From Chlamydiia bacterium (GTDB lineage: Bacteria > Chlamydiota > Chlamydiia > Chlamydiales > JAAZZY01): a stretch of 13,016 nt of DNA. Below the pieces are notes generated by a model. The model was not told where the DNA came from. It was given only the letters and a program-made list of their open reading frames with translations, and searched no databases. The stretch covers positions 1 through 13,016 of the forward strand of contig JAAZZY010000044.1 of NCBI GenBank assembly GCA_014239035.1. Reading direction: 5' to 3'. The position numbers and the translations under genes were made by a program. This document shows, one piece after another, positions 1 through 7,323 of this stretch. The first letter of the stretch is position 1. Each line of letters opens with the position of its first letter.

Positions 1-46
1 GAGTCTGAAAAAATGTGGATGGAATATGACTCTTTATAATACTCAT
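1..46 (-). CDS. Possible 5' end of an unidentified gene running off the left edge
   Basis: An ATG on the minus strand at 46-44 opens a frame that stays open to the window edge. It encodes 15 residues reading MSIIKSHIPSTFFQT. An AAGG Shine-Dalgarno-like sequence lies at 59-56, nine bases before the ATG, and a perfect consensus promoter lies about 30 bases further upstream. I do not recognise the protein from so few residues. The promoter and ribosome-binding context are what support the call. The transcript could instead be a stable RNA or have a later start. It is on the same strand as pssA and lies downstream of it, but has its own promoter. Confidence 0.35.
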   Translation of the reverse strand, partial: MSIIKSHIPSTFFQT

Positions 47-80
47 GTATTGTTACCTTATTAATTTAACTACTACAAAG

Positions 81-109
81 ATTATAGCACAAATCTGCTT
101 AATTGTCAA
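81..109 (-). promoter_or_regulatory. Perfect consensus sigma70-type promoter pointing left
   Basis: Read on the minus strand, TTGACA (109-104) is followed by a 17-base spacer and TATAAT (86-81), a 12/12 match to the bacterial housekeeping consensus with ideal spacing. The upstream flank (about 110-130) is almost pure A/T, as in an UP element. Transcription would start near 74-75 and proceed out of the window, giving a leader of about 28 bases to the ATG at 46. Seen directly in sequence; strength is inferred from consensus match. Confidence 0.8.
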
Positions 110-190
110 GTTAATTTTTTAAAAAACAATAATGTAACACTTTAATATAAAGCTATTTAGGTTAAAAACTGGAGAGGGTCAAGGTGAGAT

Positions 191-1036
191 TTATTTCTCG
201 TCTGGATCGTCTTCTTGGTCGTCTTCTGGATCAAATTCAGAGAGTGTTTTTGAGCGTTTTCCAGCAATTGCCCTAATGCATGAGAGCACCCAAGCGGTGA
301 GGATATAGCCCCAGAATATGACAAAGAGAATAAAGGCAAAAAGGTTGAAAATGCCATAGAGAAAAAATACCGCTATAACTGCTGTTACCGCGACAAGGTA
401 GAAGGATTTTATCCTAAAATTGAAGGTTTTAAGACTTGGAAACTTCCAACGGCTGACCATAAAGTAACCTGTTACAATCATCGAGCACATCATAATAATG
501 CCCCTTGTTTTTTCACTCACAGATGAGAGATGGGGCAACTCGTTTGAAAGAAAGATTAAATTCATAGAAACCACAGCAAGGGCAGCAGCAGGTATTGGCA
601 GACCTGTAAAACTGCGGCTGTCTTTGGCCACTTTAGGTGTTTTTTTACGAACAGAGGCCTTGGTATTGTAGCGGGCTAGCCTCAAAATTCCACAGATTGA
701 AAAGATCATAGCCGACCCCATTAATAGGAGGAAAAACGATGAAGTAGGCTCAACGTGAAAGCTTCTCAAAACAATAACAGCTGGGGCTACACCAAATGTA
801 ACGCTATCAGCTAGTGAATCAAATTGTATTCCAAAATCCGTCTCTGCATTTAAAATGCGCGCTATGGCTCCATCGCAAACATCGGCAAGCCCGGCAACAA
901 GCATTAGAATTACTGATGCTTCAAACAGTGAATACGGTACAAGCTCTGCAAAAAGTATAATTCTAAAAATAATAAATAGCCCACAAGACAGACTAAACGC
1001 CGTGACTAAATTGGGGAACAGGTAAACTTTCTTCAT
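191..1036 (-). CDS. pssA: CDP-diacylglycerol--serine O-phosphatidyltransferase (PssA)
   Basis: This integral membrane enzyme transfers phosphatidyl from CDP-diacylglycerol to serine, the first step toward phosphatidylserine and phosphatidylethanolamine. The CDP-alcohol phosphatidyltransferase signature is complete: Asp52, Asp55, Gly56, Ala59, Arg60, Gly69, Asp73 and Asp77 fit D-x2-DG-x2-AR-x8-G-x3-D-x3-D exactly. Residues about 117-123 (ILRLARYN) and 144-151 (TGLPIPAA) are typical of the PssA branch rather than PgsA. Hydrophobic segments lie near residues 10-34, 40-50, 78-90, 99-118, 146-164, 178-195, 212-230 and 231-256, so six to eight membrane spans are likely. The 281 residues end in a strongly acidic tail (about 267-280). 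The ATG at 1036 has only a weak GAG ribosome-binding site, but translation begins at the usual MKKVYLFPNL start. It is transcribed divergently from nrdA, an arrangement also seen in Chlamydia as I recall. Confidence 0.93.
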   Translation of the reverse strand: MKKVYLFPNLVTAFSLSCGLFIIFRIILFAELVPYSLFEASVILMLVAGLADVCDGAIARILNAETDFGIQFDSLADSVTFGVAPAVIVLRSFHVEPTSSFFLLLMGSAMIFSICGILRLARYNTKASVRKKTPKVAKDSRSFTGLPIPAAALAVVSMNLIFLSNELPHLSSVSEKTRGIIMMCSMIVTGYFMVSRWKFPSLKTFNFRIKSFYLVAVTAVIAVFFLYGIFNLFAFILFVIFWGYILTAWVLSCIRAIAGKRSKTLSEFDPEDDQEDDPDEK

Positions 1037-1065
1037 TTCAACTCAGAATAAGGAATAAAATAGCC

Positions 1066-1074
1066 ATTATATCA
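1066..1074 (-). promoter_or_regulatory. Extended -10 promoter for pssA
   Basis: On the minus strand the sequence TGATATAAT (1074-1066) is a perfect TGn-TATAAT extended -10 element. The -35 position at 17-base spacing (TTCCAA, 1094-1089) is poor, which extended -10 promoters tolerate. The predicted start near 1059 gives a leader of about 23 bases before the pssA ATG at 1036. Confidence 0.6.
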
Positions 1075-1258
1075 AAATCTCGCTTTATTTGGAATCTAAT
1101 CAGACGGGTTTTATTGAGTTCTACTGGTTTTTTTTGTCGCGTTTTGAACATTTTTTTTTCGTAAAAAAGAGACGCTTTGAGGTTTATCGTATTAAGTTTT
1201 AAATGAGGTTGAACTAAATTTTTCGATGGATATAAACTCCTGGACAAATTAATTCGCA

Positions 1259-1274
1259 GCACTATATGTAGTGT
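1259..1274 (+). promoter_or_regulatory. NrdR box 1 (distal) upstream of nrdAB
   Basis: The 16-mer GCACTATATGTAGTGT matches the published NrdR-box consensus acaCwAtATaTwGtgt at 14 of 16 positions and is a near-palindrome. It begins exactly 32 bases before the second box, about three helical turns, which is the paired arrangement known for NrdR. NrdR is the zinc-ribbon/ATP-cone repressor that shuts off ribonucleotide reductase genes when dATP is high. The regulator gene is not in this window. Confidence 0.85.
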
Positions 1275-1284
1275 TTTATAAACA

Positions 1285-1313
1285 TTGAAAATACTATATA
1301 TAGTATTTATTAA
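1285..1313 (+). promoter_or_regulatory. Proposed nrdAB promoter overlapped by NrdR box 2
   Basis: TTGAAA (1285-1290, 5/6) and TATTAA (1308-1313, 4/6) are separated by 17 bases. The start would be near 1320, giving a leader of about 48 bases to the nrdA ATG. An alternative is TGGACA (1241-1246) with TATATG (1263-1268), overlapped by box 1. Either would be repressible by NrdR. The rest of the 1037-1367 gap is A/T-rich with T-tracts and shows no convincing gene. Confidence 0.5.
1291..1306 (+). promoter_or_regulatory. NrdR box 2 (proximal) upstream of nrdAB
   Basis: The 16-mer ATACTATATATAGTAT matches the NrdR-box consensus at 14 of 16 positions. It sits in a 20-bp perfect palindrome (1289-1308). 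It fills the spacer between the proposed -35 (1285-1290) and -10 (1308-1313) of nrdA, so bound NrdR would block RNA polymerase directly. Confidence 0.85.
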
Positions 1314-1356
1314 AAATTTTATTCTTACAAACGCACTCAAAGACTTAGGTCAAAAT

Positions 1357-1362
1357 AAGGAG
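1357..1362 (+). promoter_or_regulatory. nrdA ribosome-binding site
   Basis: AAGGAG lies five bases before the ATG at 1368, a strong Shine-Dalgarno that fixes the start ahead of the first ATP-cone. Confidence 0.75.
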
Positions 1363-1367
1363 TTTTT

Positions 1368-4300
1368 ATGCCCTCAACATCCACAAGAGACCCCCAACAG
1401 AAACGTAATTTAGATTCTCAAATAAAGACTTCATCAAAGTCTATGACGGTGGTTAAAAGAAGTGGTGTTATTGTTCCTTTTCATGGTGAGCGGATAACCA
1501 ATGCAATTGAGGGGGCTGTTAGAGATACGCATCAAAAACCTAAAGGTGATGAACTTTCTTTAGAATTAAAAAATGTTGTTGAAGATGTTACTGAGCTTGT
1601 TATTGAAGAACTTTGTCACCTATCGCAAGTTGGACATTCCATCACTGTTGAGGGTATTCAAGACATTGTTGAGCAAAAGCTCATGGATAAAGGCTATCAT
1701 AACGTTGCACGCGACTATATTATCTACCGCAATAAACACAACCAACAGCGCCAATATAAAGATAACCTGCCACAGGTTTTGCGTTCAGGACAAAAGACTG
1801 TTGTACGCTTTAACCCTATTAAAATTGGATTTAGCCTAGAACGTGCTTTTAGACATGCTTTTACAGTAGAGGGTCCAACTCCTGCAGAGATTTTAGAAAC
1901 CGTCAACGAACTTTCTCAACTCATCATACAAAACATTGTGGATCAAAATTCATCTGAGCCTATTTCCACTGAAGAAATACAAGAGGAAATTGAAAATGAG
2001 CTGATGGCCCACGGCTATTTTAAAGTGGCTAAGCAGCTTATTTTAGAGCATCATACGGTAACCAAACCAAGACCAGTTCTACACGGATCAGATGAAAGTG
2101 ACACGAAAGTTACAAAAAAGCCTTTTTCAGTAAAACCTTTCTTAGAAGAGGTTTTCAACTACGCAACAAAAGGCTTTAAAATAGACCCTAAAAAGCTCAT
2201 TGAGAAAACAACAAAGCTGACCTTTGATGAGATCACTCAAAAAGAAACCTACGCAGCGGCAATACTTGCGACTAAAGAACATATTGAATTAGAGCCAGAC
2301 TATGCATTTGTAGGAGCGCGTGTTTTACTAGACGGTATTTACAGAGAAACTCTATCTTCAAAAGGTAGTGCAACAGACATAGACCAAGTTCACAGAAGCT
2401 ATTTCATTAAATACATCAAATCTGCCAGCGAAAGAGACTCTCGCTTAAATGCCAAACTCAAAGAATTTGATCTAGAGAAGCTTGCAGATGCCATCGACAT
2501 AAATAGAGATTTCAAATTCTCATACCTAGGTCTTCAAACTCTTTATGACCGCTACTTTATCCATAAAGACCAAAAGAGATTAGAAACCCCTCAAGTTTTT
2601 TGGATGCGCGTGGCTATGGGCCTTGCTTTGCAAGAAGGCGAGCAAAAAAATGATAAGGCTATTGAATTTTACAATAACTTTTCCACATTTAGTGCCCTTT
2701 CATCTACCCCCACTCTATTTAATGCTGGAACAAAACACTCGCAGCTTAGCTCTTGCTACCTATCGACAGTAGACGATGACCTGCACAGCATTTTCAAGGT
2801 CATCTCAGATGACGCTCAGCTCTCAAAATGGGCAGGAGGCATTGGAAATGATTGGACACCTATTCGTGCAACAGGATCAGTTATTAAAGGAACCAATGGT
2901 CAAAGCCAAGGTGTTATTCCATTCCTCAAAATTGTCAATGACACAGCCTTAGCTGTAAACCAGGGCGGAAAAAGAAAGGGTGCAGCGTGCACTTATTTAG
3001 AAACCTGGCATCTCGACATCGAAGACTTTATTGAACTTCGCAAAAATACAGGTGATGACAGAAGACGCACACATGACATTAATACCGCAAATTGGATTCC
3101 TGATCTCTTCATCAAGAGAGTCATCAATCAAGAAAAATGGACGCTCTTTAGTCCAAAAGACGTACCAGATCTGCACGACCTTTATGGAGATGCTTTTGAA
3201 GAGCGATACTTAGTTTATGAAAAAATGACTCGAAATGGAGAAATTAAACTCTTTAAAGAGCTAGATGCTGTTTCGATGTGGCGAAAAATGCTCTCAATGC
3301 TCTTTGAAACAGGACACCCTTGGATCACCTTTAAAGATCCTTCAAATATTCGCTCTCCTCAAGACCATGTGGGTGTTGTACACTCTTCAAACCTCTGCAC
3401 AGAAATCCTACTCAACACATCTGTTAAAGAAACAGCTGTTTGTAACTTGGCCTCCATTAACCTCGCTGCTCACATGACTCCATCTGGGCTAGATTACAAG
3501 AAGCTTGAGAAGACCATTAAAACAACGATTCGCATGCTCGACAATGTCATCGACATTAATTTCTACCCTATTAAAGAAGCGCGCAATTCTAACTCCAAGC
3601 ATCGCCCGATTGGGATGGGGATTATGGGCTTTCAAGATTGCCTATACATGCAAGGCTATAGTTACGCTTCTCACCAAGCCGTTAAGTTTGCTGATGAATC
3701 GATGGAATTTATTTCCTACCATGCTATTTCTGCATCATCAGATCTAGCTAAAGAAAAAGGAACTTACGAGAGCTACAAAGGATCCAAGTGGAGCCGAGGA
3801 ATCCTGCCTATTGATTCTCTTGACTTGCTCATTGAATATCGCAAAGAATTTATTGATGTAGACACTTCAACAACACTAGACTGGGACAGCCTCCGCAAGA
3901 AAGTCCTTAAACAAGGAATGAGAAATAGTAATACTATGGCTATTGCTCCAACAGCAACGATTGCAAACATTGCTGGTGTAGTGCCTAGCATTGAGCCTGC
4001 GTATAAGCAGCTTTATGTCAAATCTAACCTTTCAGGAGAATTTACCGTCGTCAACCCATACCTTATCGAAAAACTCAAAGATCTCAATCTTTGGGATGAG
4101 AAGATGTTAGACGATTTAAAATACTTTGATGGAAATTTATCTGAGATTGATCGCGTTCCGCAAGAAGTTAAAAATATCTTCTTAACCGCTTTTGAAATTG
4201 AACCTGAATGGATTATTGAATGTGCAAGCCGCAGACAAAAATGGATTGACATGGGACAATCTCTAAACCTTTACTTAAGCGAACCTAGTGGAAAAAAAAT

Positions 4301-4526
4301 CCACAATATGTATATGCTCTCTTGGAAAAAAGGTTTGAAGACCAACTATTATCTAAGAACACTTGGAGCAACGCAAATTGAAAAATCTTCAACAGATATC
4401 AATAAACGCGGTCTTCAACCTAAGTGGATGAAAAGTACATCAGCCTCTTCAAAGGTGAATGTAGAAAGAAGCGCTAAAAAACCTATGGTATGCAATCTTG
4501 AAGAAGGTTGTGAGAGCTGTCAATAA
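1368..4526 (+). CDS. nrdA: Ribonucleoside-diphosphate reductase alpha subunit (class I, chlamydial type with multiple ATP-cones)
   Basis: This large subunit reduces ribonucleoside diphosphates to deoxy forms using a radical supplied by NrdB. At 1052 residues it is about 290 longer than E. coli NrdA (761) because of extra N-terminal modules. A canonical ATP-cone starts at about residue 27 (VVKRSG at 28-33). A second, diverged cone-like module spans about 143-228, and a third about 250-328, whose end (EPDYAFVGARVLL, 309-321) resembles the end of the E. coli cone. Catalytic residues are present: Cys463 and Cys692 as the redox pair, Asn675, Cys677 (thiyl radical) and Glu679, the Tyr994-Tyr995 radical-transfer pair, and the loop APTATIANIAG. 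The C-terminal tail has Cys1042, Cys1048 and Cys1051, suited to shuttling electrons from thioredoxin or glutaredoxin. The gene ends in tandem TAA stops 15 bases before nrdB, and NrdR boxes precede it. Confidence 0.97.
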   Translation: MPSTSTRDPQQKRNLDSQIKTSSKSMTVVKRSGVIVPFHGERITNAIEGAVRDTHQKPKGDELSLELKNVVEDVTELVIEELCHLSQVGHSITVEGIQDIVEQKLMDKGYHNVARDYIIYRNKHNQQRQYKDNLPQVLRSGQKTVVRFNPIKIGFSLERAFRHAFTVEGPTPAEILETVNELSQLIIQNIVDQNSSEPISTEEIQEEIENELMAHGYFKVAKQLILEHHTVTKPRPVLHGSDESDTKVTKKPFSVKPFLEEVFNYATKGFKIDPKKLIEKTTKLTFDEITQKETYAAAILATKEHIELEPDYAFVGARVLLDGIYRETLSSKGSATDIDQVHRSYFIKYIKSASERDSRLNAKLKEFDLEKLADAIDINRDFKFSYLGLQTLYDRYFIHKDQKRLETPQVFWMRVAMGLALQEGEQKNDKAIEFYNNFSTFSALSSTPTLFNAGTKHSQLSSCYLSTVDDDLHSIFKVISDDAQLSKWAGGIGNDWTPIRATGSVIKGTNGQSQGVIPFLKIVNDTALAVNQGGKRKGAACTYLETWHLDIEDFIELRKNTGDDRRRTHDINTANWIPDLFIKRVINQEKWTLFSPKDVPDLHDLYGDAFEERYLVYEKMTRNGEIKLFKELDAVSMWRKMLSMLFETGHPWITFKDPSNIRSPQDHVGVVHSSNLCTEILLNTSVKETAVCNLASINLAAHMTPSGLDYKKLEKTIKTTIRMLDNVIDINFYPIKEARNSNSKHRPIGMGIMGFQDCLYMQGYSYASHQAVKFADESMEFISYHAISASSDLAKEKGTYESYKGSKWSRGILPIDSLDLLIEYRKEFIDVDTSTTLDWDSLRKKVLKQGMRNSNTMAIAPTATIANIAGVVPSIEPAYKQLYVKSNLSGEFTVVNPYLIEKLKDLNLWDEKMLDDLKYFDGNLSEIDRVPQEVKNIFLTAFEIEPEWIIECASRRQKWIDMGQSLNLYLSEPSGKKIHNMYMLSWKKGLKTNYYLRTLGATQIEKSSTDINKRGLQPKWMKSTSASSKVNVERSAKKPMVCNLEEGCESCQ

Positions 4527-4541
4527 TAAGGAGAAAGGAAA

Positions 4542-5567
4542 ATGGCCGTGCTTAGCAAAGAAAATAAACAAACAGAAAAGTCTCTTATTAACTGCAAGAC
4601 TGTAGATGTTAACCAATTGATGCCGATTAAGTATAATTGGGCATGGGAGCATTACATCAATGGGTGTGCTAACCACTGGATGCCCACAGAAGTTCCGATG
4701 GGAGCAGATATTGACCTTTGGAAGTCCAATAAACTCTCAGAGGGTGAGCGCCACTTAATCATGAGAAATTTAGGTTTTTTTAGTACTGCAGAGAGTTTAG
4801 TTGCCAATAACATCGTGCTTGCTATCTACAAACACATTACCAACGCAGAAGCGCGCCAGTACCTACTTCGACAAGCTTTTGAAGAAGCAATTCACTCTCA
4901 CACATTCCTCTACATTGTAGATTCTCTCAACCTTGACCAAAAAGAGATCTTCAATATGTATAACGAGGTGAACTCTATTAAAGGAAAAGACACCTTTCAA
5001 ATGAAGCTTACAGAAAATATTATGCAAGATGGCTTTTCTACTCAGACCTTTGAAGGCGCTCAAATGTTTTTGAAAGATCTTATTGGCTATTACATCATCA
5101 TGGAAGGGATCTTTTTCTACAGCGGCTTTGCGATGATCTTATCATTGCACCGCCAAAATAAGCTGACAGGCATTGGAGAACAATTTCAATTCATCTTAAG
5201 AGATGAAACCGTGCACTTAAACTTTGGAATTGATCTCGTCAACGGCATTAAAGATGAAAATCCGGATCTTTGGACACCTACTTTTCAACAAGAGATTGTA
5301 GAGATGATCCAGGAAGCTGTTAGACTTGAAATCGCTTATGCTAAAGACTGTCTCCCTAAAGGCATTTTAGGCTTAACTGCTGATATGTTTGAAGACTATG
5401 TTCAATACATTGCTGATCGACGCTTAGAGCGCATTGGCCTTGCAAAACTTTACAACTCAAGCTCTCCTTTCCCATGGATGAGTGAAACGATCGATCTTGC
5501 CAAAGAAAAGAATTTCTTTGAGACGCGCGTTACTGAGTATCAATCATCTGCCAACTTAGAATGGTAA
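4542..5567 (+). CDS. nrdB: Ribonucleoside-diphosphate reductase beta subunit, class Ic (Phe in place of radical Tyr)
   Basis: This ferritin-fold subunit holds the dimetal site that generates the radical for NrdA. The metal ligands are readable: Glu84, Glu115, His118, Glu188, Glu222 and His225, with the spacing of E. coli R2. The residue equivalent to E. coli Tyr122 is Phe122 (EAIHSHTF), and the first ligand is Glu rather than Asp. Both are hallmarks of the class Ic enzyme of Chlamydia trachomatis, which uses a Mn(IV)/Fe(III) cofactor instead of a tyrosyl radical. Tyr333 near the C-terminus fits the radical-transfer tyrosine, and the last residues form the tail that docks on NrdA. Length is 341, against about 346 in Chlamydia and 376 in E. 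coli. AAGGAG and AAAGGA precede the ATG. The gene is co-transcribed with nrdA and ends 10 bases before a hairpin terminator. Metal content is inferred from family knowledge. Confidence 0.97.
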   Translation: MAVLSKENKQTEKSLINCKTVDVNQLMPIKYNWAWEHYINGCANHWMPTEVPMGADIDLWKSNKLSEGERHLIMRNLGFFSTAESLVANNIVLAIYKHITNAEARQYLLRQAFEEAIHSHTFLYIVDSLNLDQKEIFNMYNEVNSIKGKDTFQMKLTENIMQDGFSTQTFEGAQMFLKDLIGYYIIMEGIFFYSGFAMILSLHRQNKLTGIGEQFQFILRDETVHLNFGIDLVNGIKDENPDLWTPTFQQEIVEMIQEAVRLEIAYAKDCLPKGILGLTADMFEDYVQYIADRRLERIGLAKLYNSSSPFPWMSETIDLAKEKNFFETRVTEYQSSANLEW

Positions 5568-5576
5568 TCCTTTTGG

Positions 5577-5608
5577 AAGGTCCCGATTTAATCGGGGCCT
5601 TTTTTTTA
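5577..5608 (+). terminator. Rho-independent terminator of nrdAB
   Basis: An 11-bp stem (5577-5587 with 5591-5601, one G-T pair) has a three-base loop and is followed by a run of T to 5607. The GC-rich core GGTCCCGAT / ATCGGGGCC is strong. It works mainly for the plus strand, because the minus-strand side is not followed by a T-run. The convergent sulfurylase gene's stop codon (5608-5606) lies in the T-tract. Confidence 0.9.
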
Positions 5609-7279
5609 TATCAGTCCTCTATCTTTTAAATAATCGACCACTACATCCACACATTCTCTTACAGAATGATTCTCTGTGTCTAAAGTAATCTCTGGGCTTT
5701 GAGGCTCTTCATACGGATCGCTAATTCCAGTAAATTTAGCAATTAGGCCCGTGCGAGCTTTTTCATAAAGTCCTTTAACATCCCTTTTTTCACATTCCTC
5801 TAGTGGTGTAGAGACAAAGACTTCAATATACTCTCCATTTTGAGAGATAAGCTCTCTATTGTAAGTTCTATCTTCAGTATAGGGAGCAATGAGTGAGCAG
5901 ATTACAGCTCCATGGCTTCTGCAGACCTCATTTGCAATAAAACCTACACGCCTAACATTTTTAGAACGATCCTCTTTAGAAAATCCAAGACCCGCACCAA
6001 CATGTTTGCGGATGATGTCTCCATCTAAAAGGGTAAGAGATCGCTTTTGGATCTCAGAGAGCCTTTCGGATAAGGCTTGAGCAATCGTACTTTTACCAGC
6101 GCCGGAGAGCCCTGTAAAAAATAGGGTAAACCCTTTTTGATTAGTTGGAGGATAAGCACACTTCAACTCAGCAATAACTTCAGGATAAGAGAGCCAACTA
6201 GGGATTTCTTTATCTGCTTTTAGCCGGTGGCGCAATTCTGTTCCAGAGATGCTCAATACTTTATTGTCTGAGCTCACTTGGTCTCTAGGCAAATAACAAT
6301 CTAAATCTTGAAGATAAACCACCTCTTTAAAAGGTATCATCTCGATGCCCAGTTCATCAGAATATTGATTAACAAGCTCTTGAGCTTCATAGGGACCATA
6401 GAAAGAAGTGCCTGATGCGCTTACTCCAGGGCCTGCATGATCTCTTCCAACAATAAAGTGGGTAGCTCCATAATTTTTGCGAATAAGGGCATGCCAAAGG
6501 GCTTCTCTAGGACCTGCCATGCGCATAGCAAGGGGAAGGACATTTAGAGTAACTTTATCTTTAGGATAGCGCTTTAGAATTTCTCGGTAACATCTTACTC
6601 TTGAAAAAGAGTCGACATCTCCCGGTTTTGTTAAGCCAACGATTGGCTGAATTAAAAGATGGGCATTTGTTTGGTTAGACGCAAGTTTCGTGAGCTCTAC
6701 ATGAGCGCGGTGCATGGGATTACGCGTTTGAAAAGCAACGACTTGATCAATCTGATTATCATTGAAGAACTTTTTAAGGTCTTTTGGAGCCATCCTTAAA
6801 TCTTCAAAGCTGTAGTGCTCAATAGGTATTTGAGATACAAATTCTCCCGCAATATAGGCCTCTTTTGTTTGATTCACTAAATAGTTGACCCCGGCATGAG
6901 TTGGGTCTTTAGTTCTATAAACTGCAAGAGCTTCTTCTTCTTTATTGGGATAATAAATTTCACCGACCTTTAAAACAGCGATGGTATTATCAACATTTTT
7001 AAGTTCGAGTAGATCGCCAAGCTTAAGCTTTTGAGCGAGTTCTTTAGAGATGTCTAAGACAACAGGCATTGGCCAAAGTGATCCATCAACGAGCCTCATA
7101 TCTGAAAGTACAGATTTATAATCATCCTCTTTTAAAAATGAAGTTAATGGAGCAAAGCTGCCATTTGATAACATTTCATAGTCACAGAGCTGCCTTGAAG
7201 TTAAAGGCACTGAGTAGGTGCTAGCAAACAGGGTTGTGGAAAATAATAAAAGGGCTAGATAACAACGTAGTAAATACAT
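5606..7279 (-). CDS. sat-cysC: Bifunctional ATP sulfurylase / APS kinase (PAPS synthase) with apparent N-terminal signal peptide
   Basis: This protein joins sulfate and ATP to make APS, then phosphorylates APS to PAPS. Numbering is from the ATG at 7279 (557 residues). The ATP sulfurylase part spans about 26-375, with QTRNPMH at 184-190, His193, RMAGPREALWH at 253-263 and GRDHAGPG at 278-285. The APS kinase part spans about 382-557, with Walker A GLSGAGKST at 390-398, DGD at 419-421 and a KGLYEKA segment near 502. The order and similarity match the Aquifex-type fused enzyme. The oddity is the start: residues 1-19 (MYLLRCYLALLLFSTTLFA) look like a Sec signal peptide, with the sulfurylase fold following at once. 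The ATG is preceded by GGA at about nine bases. An in-frame TTG at 7321 has no ribosome-binding site. A GTG at codon 24 would give a cytosolic form but also lacks one. The kinase has Ala-Pro-Tyr-Thr where Ser-Pro-Tyr-Arg is usual. No sulfate reductase or transporter lies nearby. Confidence 0.93.
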   Translation of the reverse strand: MYLLRCYLALLLFSTTLFASTYSVPLTSRQLCDYEMLSNGSFAPLTSFLKEDDYKSVLSDMRLVDGSLWPMPVVLDISKELAQKLKLGDLLELKNVDNTIAVLKVGEIYYPNKEEEALAVYRTKDPTHAGVNYLVNQTKEAYIAGEFVSQIPIEHYSFEDLRMAPKDLKKFFNDNQIDQVVAFQTRNPMHRAHVELTKLASNQTNAHLLIQPIVGLTKPGDVDSFSRVRCYREILKRYPKDKVTLNVLPLAMRMAGPREALWHALIRKNYGATHFIVGRDHAGPGVSASGTSFYGPYEAQELVNQYSDELGIEMIPFKEVVYLQDLDCYLPRDQVSSDNKVLSISGTELRHRLKADKEIPSWLSYPEVIAELKCAYPPTNQKGFTLFFTGLSGAGKSTIAQALSERLSEIQKRSLTLLDGDIIRKHVGAGLGFSKEDRSKNVRRVGFIANEVCRSHGAVICSLIAPYTEDRTYNRELISQNGEYIEVFVSTPLEECEKRDVKGLYEKARTGLIAKFTGISDPYEEPQSPEITLDTENHSVRECVDVVVDYLKDRGLI

Positions 7280-7323
7280 AAAACATCCAATGTTACATTT
7301 TGAAATGAGAAGGTTACGCAAAT

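Noticed and set aside
157..357. Short open frame overlapping the end of pssA
   Set aside because: It lies on the same strand as pssA in another frame, overlaps its conserved coding sequence and has no recognisable content.
1038..1340. A 100-codon minus-strand open frame between pssA and nrdA
   Set aside because: It overlaps the NrdR boxes and the pssA promoter, lacks a ribosome-binding site and is low-complexity A/T-rich sequence.
7280..7321. Upstream TTG start adding 14 residues to sat-cysC
   Set aside because: No Shine-Dalgarno precedes it, and it would place extra residues ahead of a well-formed signal peptide that begins at the ATG at 7279.
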